Positions 9,390-18,942 of a stretch of DNA of 54,955 nucleotides are shown one piece after another; the first letter of the stretch is position 1; each line of letters opens with the position of its first letter. The notes beneath the pieces are model-generated. The model was not told the origin of the DNA and did no database searches. It worked only from the letters and a program-made list of their open reading frames with translations. Source of the stretch: an uncultured Flavobacteriales bacterium. Its GTDB lineage: Bacteria; Bacteroidota; Bacteroidia; Flavobacteriales_D; Sanyastnellaceae. Location: positions 1 to 54,955 of the forward strand of contig CALJFZ010000007.1 in the NCBI GenBank assembly GCA_938074325.1, read 5' to 3'. The position numbers and the translations under genes were made by a program.

Positions 9390-10813
9390 GTACACCATTC
9401 AAATTCATCAGCGCACTTGCTGCGGTGGCATTGTTGGGTTCGACCCAGGCCAATGCTCAGCAGTCCTATGCGGTTTCCCTGGCAGAGGCCCAGGCGATTG
9501 CGCTGGAAAACGCCTTTGCCATGCAGTACGCAGCGTTGGACAAGAGCAAGGCTGAGCGCGATGTTAAAGAGGTATTGGCGACGGGCCTTCCCCAAATCAA
9601 CCTCGTGGCCGATTACAGCCAATACATTGACATCCCCACCCAAGTTGCCGGTGGCGATGTGTTCGGATTCCCGGATTACTTGACCACGTTCTTAGGCGGG
9701 GTGGCCCAGGAGACGGGCGTGCCGTTGGAGGCCCCACCCGTAGACCCGAATGCGGTATCAGAGTTCCAATTTGGGCAAGCCCACACGGCCAACGTAGGCA
9801 TTCAGGCGAGCCAATTGGTGTTCAGTGGATCCTATTTTGTTGGTTTGCAGGCCTCGCAGTTGTTTGTCGAGGCGCGCGATCGCGCGACGGAACGCACGGC
9901 CGATGAGGTGTTGAAGCAAGTTGCCGAAGCGTACCACTTGGTGCTGGGAGCAAAAGAGGGATTGCGCCTCGCGGAGGAAGCGGTGTTGCTTGTGGCCGAA
10001 AGCAAGTCGGAAATCACGGCACTTCAAGAGGCCGGTTTCGCCGATGCGCTCAGCGTTGACCGATTGGAATTGGCACAAACTGAACTGGATGCCCAGGTGC
10101 TCAATGCCCAACAACAAGTCGGGCTTGCCAAAGGGCTGCTTGCCTTTCAAATGGGCATCGGATTGGCGGACGAACTGTCCGTGACCGACCGATTGCAGGA
10201 CCTCTTGAACAACGGGCAGGAATTGGAATGGATGAGCCGTCCCTTCAATGCCAGCGCCCTCCCCGGCATCCAAGAACAGCAGGTCTACCTTGATTTGGCA
10301 GGTTTAAACGTCACCAACCAAAAGGCGCAGGGTTGGCCGCAGATTGCCGCGTTCTACACCAACCAAGGCAACGCTCAGCGCGACGCGTTTAACTTTTTTG
10401 ATTCCGATGAGAAATGGTACCCCGTCCAATTGTGGGGAGTGAATTTCTCCATGCCACTGTGGACGAGTTTCGGCGGTCACCAAGCCGTAGAGAAGAAGAA
10501 GATCGAGGAGGAGCGTGCCCGCATCGGTTTGATGCAGCTTACCCAAGCGGCGGAAATGGAATTCACCAACGCCAAGGCAGCATTCAGCAACGCCACTGCC
10601 GTGTTGAACAACGCGCGCCGTGGAGAGGAAATCGCCCAAAAGATTTACACCCAAACAGAAATTGGATTCAACGAAGGCGTGGTGTCTTCGTTTGAGTGGA
10701 ATGAGTCGCGAAACGGCCTGCTCGAGGCACAGGGAAATCGCCTGGGTGCCGAGTTGGAATGGCTGAATGCCCGCGTCGCGCTGCAGGCCGCTTTGTCTGC
10801 ATTTGAAAATTGA
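9386..10813 (+). CDS. TolC family outer-membrane efflux channel
   Basis: 475 residues with a signal peptide cut after about residue 24 (STQANAQQ). Two outer-membrane-factor repeats follow, with long alpha-helical hairpins rich in A, E, Q and L, for example QVAEAYHLVLGAKEGLRLAEEAV and AAFSNATAVLNNARRGEEIAQKIY in the second half. It would form the trimeric outer-membrane duct of the tripartite pump encoded by the next two genes. Translationally coupled to the TetR gene by an ATGA overlap. Confidence 0.93.
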   Translation: MSTPFKFISALAAVALLGSTQANAQQSYAVSLAEAQAIALENAFAMQYAALDKSKAERDVKEVLATGLPQINLVADYSQYIDIPTQVAGGDVFGFPDYLTTFLGGVAQETGVPLEAPPVDPNAVSEFQFGQAHTANVGIQASQLVFSGSYFVGLQASQLFVEARDRATERTADEVLKQVAEAYHLVLGAKEGLRLAEEAVLLVAESKSEITALQEAGFADALSVDRLELAQTELDAQVLNAQQQVGLAKGLLAFQMGIGLADELSVTDRLQDLLNNGQELEWMSRPFNASALPGIQEQQVYLDLAGLNVTNQKAQGWPQIAAFYTNQGNAQRDAFNFFDSDEKWYPVQLWGVNFSMPLWTSFGGHQAVEKKKIEEERARIGLMQLTQAAEMEFTNAKAAFSNATAVLNNARRGEEIAQKIYTQTEIGFNEGVVSSFEWNESRNGLLEAQGNRLGAELEWLNARVALQAALSAFEN

Positions 10814-10821
10814 AACGAACC

Positions 10822-11901
10822 ATGAATTTGACCATGAACTATTTCTTGCGCACGCTGCCGATGATTGGAGCAGCGGCATTGATCTGGACCGGATGCGGTT
10901 CACCCGAAGCAGCAACAGACGAGGCTGCAGCAGCCGATGCTGCGTCCGCTGTGAAATCTGCCCAGGTGGGCGTTATGACCATGGCTCCACAGCCTTTCAC
11001 CCACCGCTTTTCGGTCCAAGGCAATGTGGAAACCGACCGAAACGCTCTGCTGACTGCGGAGTTTGGTGGCCGAATTGAAGACGTTTTTGTGCGCGAAGGC
11101 GAACAGGTATCGACCGGGGACGCCTTGGTCAAAGTGGACACCGACGTCATCGAACGTTCCATGGCAGAGCTCAAGACGCAATTGGAATTGGCGGAGGTGG
11201 TGTTCGAGCGCCAGCAGCGTTTGTGGGACCAGGAAATTGGTTCTGAAATCGAATTTCTTCAGGCGAAAACTCAGCTTGAGTCCCTTCAGCGCTCAATGGA
11301 AACATTGAACGAACAGAAGGACATGGCGGTGATCCGCGCACCGTTTGCGGGCGTTGTGGACCGTTGTTTGGCCAAGACAGGTGAGTTTGCTGCACCGGGT
11401 GCTCCGCTGTTGCGCATTGTCAACTTGAGCGACATGAAGGTCCGTGCCATGGTCAGCGACCATTACGCAGGCCGAATCAGCAAGGGCATGCCTGCGATGG
11501 TCATTGTGAGCGGCGTCGACACCATCGAGACCACGGTGGGCCGCGTGGGCCAGTTCATCAACCCTGCGAACCGTACCCTGGAGATCACCCTCCCTTTGCC
11601 GGAGGAGACCCAGTTTCTGCCCAATATGTTTGCGAGCGTGTGGTTGGAAGACCTCAACCTCGATAGCGCCTTGGTGTTGCCAAGCTCCCTTGTACAGCAG
11701 GACATCAACGGAGACGACTTTGTTTTCGTTGCCGCTGGAACCGGCGCGGACCGCACCGTTGAGAAGCACGTGCTCGAGATGGGCATGGGTTCCGGAAATG
11801 TGATGCTCGTGGAGAGCGGTTTGGAATTTGGCCAGGCCGTCATTTCAAAAGGTGCATCCCGTGTGGTGTCTGGACAATTGGTAAGCATCATCGAGGAGTA
11901 A
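10822..11901 (+). CDS. RND efflux periplasmic adaptor (membrane fusion protein)
   Basis: 359 residues of the AcrA/HlyD family. An N-terminal hydrophobic segment ends in TGCGS, a likely lipobox, so it is probably anchored as an inner-membrane lipoprotein. The barrel-sandwich halves are visible as GRIEDVFVREGEQVSTGDALVKVD and IRAPFAGVVDRCLAKTGEFAAPGAPL, separated by a coiled coil of about 65 residues. A beta-barrel and membrane-proximal domain follow. It bridges the TolC channel and the RND pump. The frame begins at a TTG four codons upstream, but the ATG at 10822 is the better start. It lies 8 bp after the TolC gene and 7 bp before the pump gene. Confidence 0.93.
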   Translation: MNLTMNYFLRTLPMIGAAALIWTGCGSPEAATDEAAAADAASAVKSAQVGVMTMAPQPFTHRFSVQGNVETDRNALLTAEFGGRIEDVFVREGEQVSTGDALVKVDTDVIERSMAELKTQLELAEVVFERQQRLWDQEIGSEIEFLQAKTQLESLQRSMETLNEQKDMAVIRAPFAGVVDRCLAKTGEFAAPGAPLLRIVNLSDMKVRAMVSDHYAGRISKGMPAMVIVSGVDTIETTVGRVGQFINPANRTLEITLPLPEETQFLPNMFASVWLEDLNLDSALVLPSSLVQQDINGDDFVFVAAGTGADRTVEKHVLEMGMGSGNVMLVESGLEFGQAVISKGASRVVSGQLVSIIEE

Positions 11902-11908
11902 GAATCCC

Positions 11909-14900
11909 ATGGAAGAAAACCAACCACTCGAAGGCACCCGGGAATTCGGGCTGAGCTCGTGGAGCGTATCGAACCGCACCACGGTCTTTGTGCTGATGGC
12001 GATCATCATCATCAGTGGCCTATACAGTTACATCACGGTCCCGAAGGAGAGCTTCCCTGAAGTTGTCATCCCCGAGATCTACATCGGCACACCCTACCCG
12101 GGCAACAGCCCCACCAACATTGAGAAGCTCATCACGCGCCCCCTCGAGAAGGAGATCAACACCATCACCGGTGTGGATGAAATTTCCTCCACGTCGATTC
12201 AAGGGTACAGCGCCATCGACGTCAAATTTGACTTCGACGTGACGCCGGACGAGGCGCTGCGCAAGGTCAAGGACGCTGTGGACAAGGCCAAAGCCGATCC
12301 GGAATTCCCGGACGACCTTCCCGCCGATCCCAATGTGTTCGAGCTGAATTTCACCGAGCTGTTGCCGGTGATGAATGTGAACCTCTCCGGGGATTACAGC
12401 CTGGACGAGTTGAAGCGGTACGCCGAACAGTTGGAGGAGGACATAGAGGAGCTCCCTGAAATTTCCAAGGTGGACATCCGCGGCGTCATGGACAAGGAGG
12501 TCGAGATTGTCGTGGATCACCTGCGCGCCGAAGCCATGCAGGTGAGCTTCAATGACATCAGCGGAGCCATTGCACAGGAAAACGTGACCATCTCGGGCGG
12601 TGACTTGCTCGTGGACAACTACCGCCGCACGGTGCAGGTGGTGGGCGACTTCCAGAACATGGAAGACATCGAAAACGTCATCATCAAAAGCGAAGGAGAT
12701 GCGCCGGTGTACCTGCGCGACGTGGCAACGGTTCGATTTGTCGAGCAAGAAAAGACCAGCTACGCCCGGGAATACTTGCAGCCTGTGGTTTCGTTGGACA
12801 TCATCAAACGGGCCGGTGAGAACCTCATCGCGGCTTCCGACGGCATCAACCGCATCATCGCCGATGCCGAAGCGTCCTACCTCCCTTCTAACCTCAATGT
12901 GAGCATCACGAACGACCAGTCGGACCAGACGCGCACCCAGGTGGAGGAGTTGCAGAACTCCATCATTTTCGGCGTATTGCTTGTGGTTGGGGTCTTGCTC
13001 TTTTTCCTCGGCCTGCGCAACGCGTTGTTTGTGGGGGTAGCCATTCCGCTTTCGATGTTCATGTCGTTCATGGTTTTGAGCGCGTTGGGCATCACGTTCA
13101 ATGTGATGGTTTTGTTCTCCCTGGTTTTGGCCTTGGGGATGCTCGTGGACAACGGCATCGTGGTCGTGGAGAACATCTACCGCCTCATGGACGAGGGCAA
13201 ATCTGCTGTTGCGGCAGCGAAATTGGGCGTAGGCGAAGTGGCCTGGCCCATCATCGCATCGACGGCGACGACGCTTGCGGCCTTCTTGCCTTTGGCGATT
13301 TGGCCGGGGCTCATCGGCGAGTTCATGAAGTACCTGCCGATTACGTTGATCGTGGTGTTGAGCTCGTCGCTCTTTGTGGCATTGGTCATCAACCCAGTGC
13401 TGACAGCGGTCTTCATGCGGGTGGGTGAAGAGGACATCAACAAGCGCCGTTCTAACCGCGTGGCCATTTCCCTCGTTGGGTTTGGCATTGTGTTCTTAGC
13501 CCTCGGAGCGACGGCATTCGGCAACATCTTGATCATTGCAGGTTTGCTGACTGCGTTGAATACCTATGTGCTGAGCCCGGCGACGAAGGTGTTCCAAAAC
13601 CGATTCTTGCCTCGCCTCGAACGTGCCTATGAGCGGTTCTTGCGTTTTGCATTGGCCAAGCGCCGACCCTGGTTCTTCTTCTTCGGTACGGCGAGCTTGA
13701 TGGTGGTAGCGTTTGCTCTGCTTGGCGCCTTCCCGCCCAAAGTGGAGTTCTTCCCCAGCAACGAACCGCAGTACCTGAACATCTTCATTTCCAAGCCGAT
13801 CGGGACCGACATCGAGGAAACCAACCGGGTGACCCGCGAGATCGAAGGCATGGTGCTCGAGGTGCTGAACGAGGACCGCTTCAAGCGCCTCAACTCAGAG
13901 ACGGGTGAGTTGGAATCGTACATGGCCAATTCGGTCATCGGCCAAGTGGGTAACGGCACCAGTGATCCGCAGGAAGGGCCGTCCCTCGGCAACACGCCGC
14001 ACAAGGCGCGCATCGTGGTCAACTTTGTCAAGTTCCAGGAACGTGAGGGCCAGTCCACGCGCGATTTGCTTCGGGCCGTTCGCGAGCGACTCAGCGGCTA
14101 CCCCGAGGCGGAAATCGTCGTGACCAAGAACTCGGACGGCCCGCCGCAAGGCCCGCCGATCAACATCGAGATCCGCGGCGAAGACTACGATGACGTGCTG
14201 GCCGCTGCGACTTCCATGCGCCAATTCTTGCGTGGGTTGGACTTCGCCGGGGTCGAAGAATTGAAGATCGATGTGGACAAGCGCAAGCCGGAATTGCCCA
14301 TCACCATCGACCGCGAAAAAGCGCGCCGCTATGGCCTCTCAACTCAGAACATCGGATACACCATCCGGACGGCGTTGTTTGGTCGGGAAGTGAGCTCGTA
14401 TAAGGACGGCGAGGATGACTATCCCATCAATGTGCGCTTCGAGGAGTCGGCCCGAAACAACGTCGATGCCCTCATGAACCAAAAGGTCATTTTCCGCAGT
14501 GCTTCGGACGGCCAAATCAAGGAGGTGCCCATCAGTGCGGTGGCTACTGCCGAGCGCAGCACTACGTTCAGCAGCGTCAAGCGGAAGGACCTCGACCGCA
14601 TCATCACGCTGAGCTCCAACGTGCTCGAAGGCGCCAACGCTAACGAAATCGTTTCGAATATGCAGGAGGCGCTGGAAGGATTTGAAATTCCTGAAGGGGT
14701 GGGCTTCGCGTTCACAGGCCAACAGGAAGAGCAGGCTAAAGAATTGGCCTTCCTCTCCCAAGCTCTGCTGCTCGCGTTGTTCTTGATTGTCTTGATCATC
14801 GTGGCGCAATTCAACTCCATCACCACGCCATTTATCATTGGCTTCAGTGTGTTCTTCAGCCTCATTGGGGTGCTGTTGGGCTTGGTGATTTTCCAGATGG

Positions 14901-15355
14901 ATTTCGTCATCATCATGACCATGATTGGCATCATATCCCTCGCCGGGGTAGTGGTTAACAACGCCATCGTCTTGATCGATTACACCGACCTCATACGCGA
15001 GCGGAAACGACGCGATGAAAACGTGGACACCCAACTTCCGTTCACCGAAGTGGTGGAATCCATTGTCATGGGTGGTCGCACTCGTCTGCGTCCGGTATTG
15101 CTCACGGCCATCACGACGGTATTGGGTCTGTTGCCGCTCGCCATTGGCTTGAACATCGATTTCGTGGCCTTGGTAACGGAGTACGATCCGCGCATCTACA
15201 TCGGCGGAGACAACAATGTCTTCTGGAAGCCCATGAGCTGGGCCATCATCTACGGGTTGACGTTTGCGACGTTCCTGACGCTGATCATTGTGCCGGTGAT
15301 GTACTGGTGGATCACGCGCATGCAGTACAAGTACTTCCTCAAGGAGTCTGTATAA
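11909..15355 (+). CDS. RND family efflux transporter, inner-membrane pump
   Basis: 1148 residues of the AcrB/HAE1 family. It exports hydrophobic compounds at the cost of the proton gradient. The order is TM1 (about 24-42), first periplasmic porter loop, TM2-6, a second TM set, second porter loop and C-terminal TMs. The TM4 proton-relay motif reads MLVDNGIVVVEN, so the aspartate pair of AcrB is Asp-Asn here; TM10 reads VVVNNAIVLIDY without the AcrB lysine. An extra hydrophobic stretch of about 45 residues (about 520-565) between the first TM set and the amphipathic segment adds probably two membrane spans. Last gene of the TetR operon. Its stop lies 3 bp from the end of the convergent murF-alr gene. 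Confidence 0.94.
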   Translation: MEENQPLEGTREFGLSSWSVSNRTTVFVLMAIIIISGLYSYITVPKESFPEVVIPEIYIGTPYPGNSPTNIEKLITRPLEKEINTITGVDEISSTSIQGYSAIDVKFDFDVTPDEALRKVKDAVDKAKADPEFPDDLPADPNVFELNFTELLPVMNVNLSGDYSLDELKRYAEQLEEDIEELPEISKVDIRGVMDKEVEIVVDHLRAEAMQVSFNDISGAIAQENVTISGGDLLVDNYRRTVQVVGDFQNMEDIENVIIKSEGDAPVYLRDVATVRFVEQEKTSYAREYLQPVVSLDIIKRAGENLIAASDGINRIIADAEASYLPSNLNVSITNDQSDQTRTQVEELQNSIIFGVLLVVGVLLFFLGLRNALFVGVAIPLSMFMSFMVLSALGITFNVMVLFSLVLALGMLVDNGIVVVENIYRLMDEGKSAVAAAKLGVGEVAWPIIASTATTLAAFLPLAIWPGLIGEFMKYLPITLIVVLSSSLFVALVINPVLTAVFMRVGEEDINKRRSNRVAISLVGFGIVFLALGATAFGNILIIAGLLTALNTYVLSPATKVFQNRFLPRLERAYERFLRFALAKRRPWFFFFGTASLMVVAFALLGAFPPKVEFFPSNEPQYLNIFISKPIGTDIEETNRVTREIEGMVLEVLNEDRFKRLNSETGELESYMANSVIGQVGNGTSDPQEGPSLGNTPHKARIVVNFVKFQEREGQSTRDLLRAVRERLSGYPEAEIVVTKNSDGPPQGPPINIEIRGEDYDDVLAAATSMRQFLRGLDFAGVEELKIDVDKRKPELPITIDREKARRYGLSTQNIGYTIRTALFGREVSSYKDGEDDYPINVRFEESARNNVDALMNQKVIFRSASDGQIKEVPISAVATAERSTTFSSVKRKDLDRIITLSSNVLEGANANEIVSNMQEALEGFEIPEGVGFAFTGQQEEQAKELAFLSQALLLALFLIVLIIVAQFNSITTPFIIGFSVFFSLIGVLLGLVIFQMDFVIIMTMIGIISLAGVVVNNAIVLIDYTDLIRERKRRDENVDTQLPFTEVVESIVMGGRTRLRPVLLTAITTVLGLLPLAIGLNIDFVALVTEYDPRIYIGGDNNVFWKPMSWAIIYGLTFATFLTLIIVPVMYWWITRMQYKYFLKESV

Positions 15356-15358
15356 TCC

Positions 15359-17824
15359 TTAACTGCCGCGCTGCTCTCGAAGCACCCGCATGGGGACGCG
15401 CGACAGGATTTCATAGGGAATCGTTCCGGCCGCCGCTGCCATTTCTTCAATGGGCAGTTGGCGGCCGAACAGTTCTACGCTGTCTCCGACTTGAACGTTC
15501 GGCACGTGTGTGACGTCTACGATCGTCATGTCCATGCACACTTTTCCGATGACGGGTGCTTTTTGGCCCCGGATGACCACCTGTCCTTTTCCATTGGAGA
15601 GGCTGCGGGGGTATCCGTCCGCGTACCCAACAGGCAAGGTGGCGATGGTGCGTTCGTGGGGCGCGGCGTCTTCCAACCCATAGCCTACACCTTCATTGGC
15701 CGGTACGATGTGAAGCGAGGCGACGGCGGTTTCAAAATGAACGACGGGTTCGAGGTTCAATGCATCGGATGGTGTCGGCAGTACCCCAAGGAGGACAATC
15801 CCCGCCCGAACGTAGTCCCCTGAACCGGAAGGGAACCGCAGCATGCCCGACGAATTCAGAATGTGGGATTGCACCGAAGGCGCTGCTTTGCGGACGATTA
15901 GGAGGGCACGGTCAAATGCGGCGAGTTGCTGCTGGGTGGCCTCATCCTGTTGCGGACGATCGGCACTCGCCAAATGAGAGAAGATGGTTTTTACCTCTAC
16001 GGCCGGATGGCCCGCAATGGATTCAAGCGCTGCTTCGTCGTCCGGAGACAGCCCCAAACGGTGCATCCCGGTATCCACCTTGATGTGAATGGGCCAGCGC
16101 TCTTTTCCGGGAAGGGAGTGAACCAACGCTTCGAACTGTTCGATCGAGTGCACCGTGGGTTCCAATCGGTGATTGAGCAAGGCGCCAAACGTATCCGGCG
16201 TAGGGTTCAAAACGAGGATGCGGCAGGTGATGCCGTGGTTGCGGAGTTCGACCCCTTCCTCGGTGCAGGCGACCGCGACCATGGGCACGCGGTGATGCTG
16301 CAGGACCCGGGCAATGGCGGCGGCGTGGGTGCCATAGCCCGAGGCCTTGATGACACCGATGAGGTCGGTTCTTGGAGGACATTGGGCCCGGATGTACCCG
16401 CGAATCGCCTGTAAATTGTGCGTCAGCGCTTGCAAGTTCACGACCAGCCGGGTCGTGTGGCCTCGCTGGACCAATGCCTCGGTGAGCCGCTCAAACCGCT
16501 CGGCACGGGGTCCCTTTACGAGCACATGGGCGCCTTCGAGGGCACCCTTTTCGTTGTGCAAAGCATCAAGGGCCTCTTCGGTTGTGGCGAATTGGCGGCG
16601 CTGGTGGTCATGGCCGAGTCCTGCCCAACCTTTACCGATGGCCCACAACGTGTCGATGTCATGGCGGGAGAGCAAGCTTTCAAGGCGTTCGACGTCCGCA
16701 GCTCGCATGCCTGGAACGGGACCGATGATTGCGGCCTTCGGAGCATTGCCCGGAATCCGTTTCAGGTCGCTCAACGCCAAACCCAATGCATCCCAATCGT
16801 TGGTGTATGCATCGGAGAGGACCCATTTTCCATCCCCTTTTCGTATCCGTTGCATGCGGTGCTCGAGGTTCTTGAACCGCGTCACTGCGTCGGCGATTTC
16901 CCCAAGTGGGATTCCCCAAACCAAACCGACCAGAGCAGCGGTCATGGCATTGCGAAACCCAACTTCGTCTGCGAATGGCAAGGTCCAAACCGTTTGTTCT
17001 CCGTCGTATTCCACGGCGATGGTTTGCTTGCCATCGGTGGGAGTGGACGTCACCTTCAAATCATGTTCTGCGCCGTGGCCCCACGTGTGGACAGCGATTC
17101 CTTGGCGGCGAAGTTCATCGGCGGCCTCGTTCAAGTAACCGGGCATGGCGACCCAACTGCACCCTCGAAAAAGGCGCAACTTTTCCGTCCGCAGTGCAGC
17201 CGCATCTGAGAAATTTTCAAGGTGCGCCTCTCCCAAATGAGTCAGCACACCAACGTTCGGAGCGATGCAGTTTGCCAGCCGATCCATCTCTCCGGGTTGG
17301 CTGATGCCAGCTTCGACGATGCCCCATTGGTGATCCGGGTGCAATTCGCCCAAGGCAAGGGGAACGCCGACCTGGCTGTTGTAACTGCGTGGACTTCCGA
17401 ACGCGACGGTCCGGGGGGCAATCAGTTGAAGCAGCCACTCTTTAACCGTGGTCTTTCCGTTGCTCCCAGTGATGGCAATGACGGAAGTGCCGCAGGCATC
17501 CCTCCAGAACCGGGTCAGTTGCTGCCATGCCGCAACGGGGTCATCGCATTGAACGATGTCCGAGTCTTGCAGCGCCGGCAAGCTCGCGGATGCGTTGACA
17601 ATGAAATAACGTGCACCGGCCTTGTGGGCCTCTTCAAGGAAATCATGGCCATCGTGCCAATTGCCGGGAAGGGCCACAAAACCACAGGCGCCGGGCTGAG
17701 CGGTTTCGAGTTCCCGAGAATCCTGGGACAAGAACAACGACGTGTCCGGGGGCAGCGGTTTGCTGGATTCAGTGCAGTGGAGTCCGCTTCCGTGCAGCCA
17801 CTTTTTCCAAGCGCCAACGGTCAT
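15359..17824 (-). CDS. MurF-alanine racemase fusion protein
   Basis: 821 residues joining two peptidoglycan enzymes. The N-terminal part (about 1-445) is UDP-MurNAc-tripeptide:D-Ala-D-Ala ligase with Mur-ligase ATP loop ITGSNGKTTVKEW (about 117-129) and the conserved AEHxMQR-type segment HRMQRI. The C-terminal part (about 455-821) is a PLP-dependent alanine racemase with PLP lysine in IKASGYG, and GYADGYPR and CMDMTIVDV near the end. The fusion supplies D-Ala and the ligase acting on D-Ala-D-Ala in one chain; it is a known Bacteroidota arrangement. The usual AYGHG after the PLP lysine reads GYGTH. Its start overlaps the tdk stop by 4 bp, so both are on one transcript. Confidence 0.95.
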   Translation of the reverse strand: MTVGAWKKWLHGSGLHCTESSKPLPPDTSLFLSQDSRELETAQPGACGFVALPGNWHDGHDFLEEAHKAGARYFIVNASASLPALQDSDIVQCDDPVAAWQQLTRFWRDACGTSVIAITGSNGKTTVKEWLLQLIAPRTVAFGSPRSYNSQVGVPLALGELHPDHQWGIVEAGISQPGEMDRLANCIAPNVGVLTHLGEAHLENFSDAAALRTEKLRLFRGCSWVAMPGYLNEAADELRRQGIAVHTWGHGAEHDLKVTSTPTDGKQTIAVEYDGEQTVWTLPFADEVGFRNAMTAALVGLVWGIPLGEIADAVTRFKNLEHRMQRIRKGDGKWVLSDAYTNDWDALGLALSDLKRIPGNAPKAAIIGPVPGMRAADVERLESLLSRHDIDTLWAIGKGWAGLGHDHQRRQFATTEEALDALHNEKGALEGAHVLVKGPRAERFERLTEALVQRGHTTRLVVNLQALTHNLQAIRGYIRAQCPPRTDLIGVIKASGYGTHAAAIARVLQHHRVPMVAVACTEEGVELRNHGITCRILVLNPTPDTFGALLNHRLEPTVHSIEQFEALVHSLPGKERWPIHIKVDTGMHRLGLSPDDEAALESIAGHPAVEVKTIFSHLASADRPQQDEATQQQLAAFDRALLIVRKAAPSVQSHILNSSGMLRFPSGSGDYVRAGIVLLGVLPTPSDALNLEPVVHFETAVASLHIVPANEGVGYGLEDAAPHERTIATLPVGYADGYPRSLSNGKGQVVIRGQKAPVIGKVCMDMTIVDVTHVPNVQVGDSVELFGRQLPIEEMAAAAGTIPYEILSRVPMRVLREQRGS

Positions 17825-18450
17825 TCGCCGCGGGATGCGTTGAGGTGAGCTTGCCGACGGGCTTCGACAAACGCTTGACGGGTCAAGGGGATGTATCGGT
17901 CTTTTTCTCCGATTTCGACGGTGCTATCGCCGCCGGCAATCCGGTGGGAGAAGTGAGCAGGTCGCCCGGTTTCCATGCACACGGCGTGCAGTTTGGTTAC
18001 CTCCTCTGCCAAGGCCAGCAATTCGGGCATGACTCCAAACGGAATGCCCTTGAAATCCAAGTCGAGGCCTGCCGCGATGACGCGGATCCCATTGTTGGCT
18101 AATTCTACGCACAGCGCAGGTAGCCTTTCATCGAAGAATTGTGCCTCGTCGATTCCGACCACTGTGAAGGGACGGGGTTGGGCCTTGAGGTAGTCCAAGA
18201 TGCCTTGGCTTGAACTTACTGTCACAGACGGCAAGGCGTTGGCATCGTGGGAGGTCACGTGGTCCTTTTGGTATCGGGTATCGGTGGCAGGTTTGAAAAT
18301 GACGGTGGGCTGTGCTGCGATTTGCGCCCGGCGAATGCGGCGCAAGAGCTCCTCCGTTTTGCCAGAAAACATGGGTCCGCACACCACCTCAATTCGGCCT
18401 TCACCGAGGCCAGTGTGTTGCAATGGAGAATGCTCTTCGTGCGGGACCAT
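17821..18450 (-). CDS. tdk: Thymidine kinase
   Basis: 209 residues, type II thymidine kinase: phosphorylates thymidine with ATP for dTTP salvage. P-loop GPMFSGKT (about 25-32), the catalytic segment GIDEAQFFDE (about 98-107) and the lasso-domain start KLHAVCMETGRPAHFS are visible. The structural zinc site of the family, two CxxC pairs, is largely missing: the first reads CMET and the second region (YIPLTRQAF) has no cysteine. I believe this is typical of Bacteroidota thymidine kinases. The frame is open to 18498, but the ATG at 18450 fits the promoter and family. First gene of the tdk-murF/alr transcript. Confidence 0.93.
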   Translation of the reverse strand: MVPHEEHSPLQHTGLGEGRIEVVCGPMFSGKTEELLRRIRRAQIAAQPTVIFKPATDTRYQKDHVTSHDANALPSVTVSSSQGILDYLKAQPRPFTVVGIDEAQFFDERLPALCVELANNGIRVIAAGLDLDFKGIPFGVMPELLALAEEVTKLHAVCMETGRPAHFSHRIAGGDSTVEIGEKDRYIPLTRQAFVEARRQAHLNASRGE

Positions 18451-18471
18451 GAGTCGAATTATTATTGTGTT

Positions 18472-18495
18472 CGAAATTAGGGAGTCCCTACTTTG
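18472..18495. promoter_or_regulatory. Divergent promoters of tdk and the lipoprotein gene with a central palindrome
   Basis: On the minus strand TAATTTCG (18472-18479) fits TAnnTTCG 21 bp before the tdk ATG. On the plus strand TACTTTG (18489-18495) is a one-base-short -7 element for the lipoprotein gene, with TTG at 18465-18467. Between and partly over them lies the palindrome TAGGGA-G-TCCCTA (18478-18490), which could let one protein act on both directions. Confidence 0.4.
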
Positions 18496-18537
18496 CACCC
18501 GTAAGAATTGGATTCATTTTTGAAAAAGCCCTACCGC

Positions 18538-18942
18538 ATGCAAAAGTTTTTCATCGCCGCCGCCGCAACTGCACTCCTGTGGGGCTGTACACGTACTCCG
18601 GGGGAAGGCGGCATTGCAACGGTCACAGGCAGTGTTGAGTTGGAGCAGCGCGTGGTGATTACGAATCCAACCAACGCCATTGTGGCGCCTGCAGCGGACG
18701 AAGACGTCTTCATCATTTACGGCGACCGAGTCGGTCCAGACGACCGGGTTCAAACCAATTACGACGGCGAATATGCTTTCTATGGCTTGCGCCCGGGATC
18801 GTACACCGTCTACGTGTACAGCGAGGACACGCTTCCTCCGTTTAACAACGCGCCGGACATTGCCATCATCCAGGAGTTTGAGATTGAGGAGGGAGAGGAA
18901 CAGGTTGAACTTGCCCCGCTGCGCATTTATAAGGACATCTAA
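18538..18942 (+). CDS. Small lipoprotein with carboxypeptidase-regulatory-like domain
   Basis: 134 residues. A signal peptide with a likely lipobox (LLWGCTR) makes Cys17 the lipid-anchored residue. The rest looks like a single beta-sandwich of the carboxypeptidase-regulatory or Cna-B type, shown by the typical run TNYDGEYAFYGLRPGSYTVYVYSED near the middle of the protein. It would be an outer-membrane or periplasmic lipoprotein that binds a partner rather than an enzyme. Its stop shares one base with the next start (TAATG), so it is translated with the barrel-LTD protein and may act with it. The frame is open ten codons upstream; ATG 18538 places the signal peptide at the start. Confidence 0.75.
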   Translation: MQKFFIAAAATALLWGCTRTPGEGGIATVTGSVELEQRVVITNPTNAIVAPAADEDVFIIYGDRVGPDDRVQTNYDGEYAFYGLRPGSYTVYVYSEDTLPPFNNAPDIAIIQEFEIEEGEEQVELAPLRIYKDI

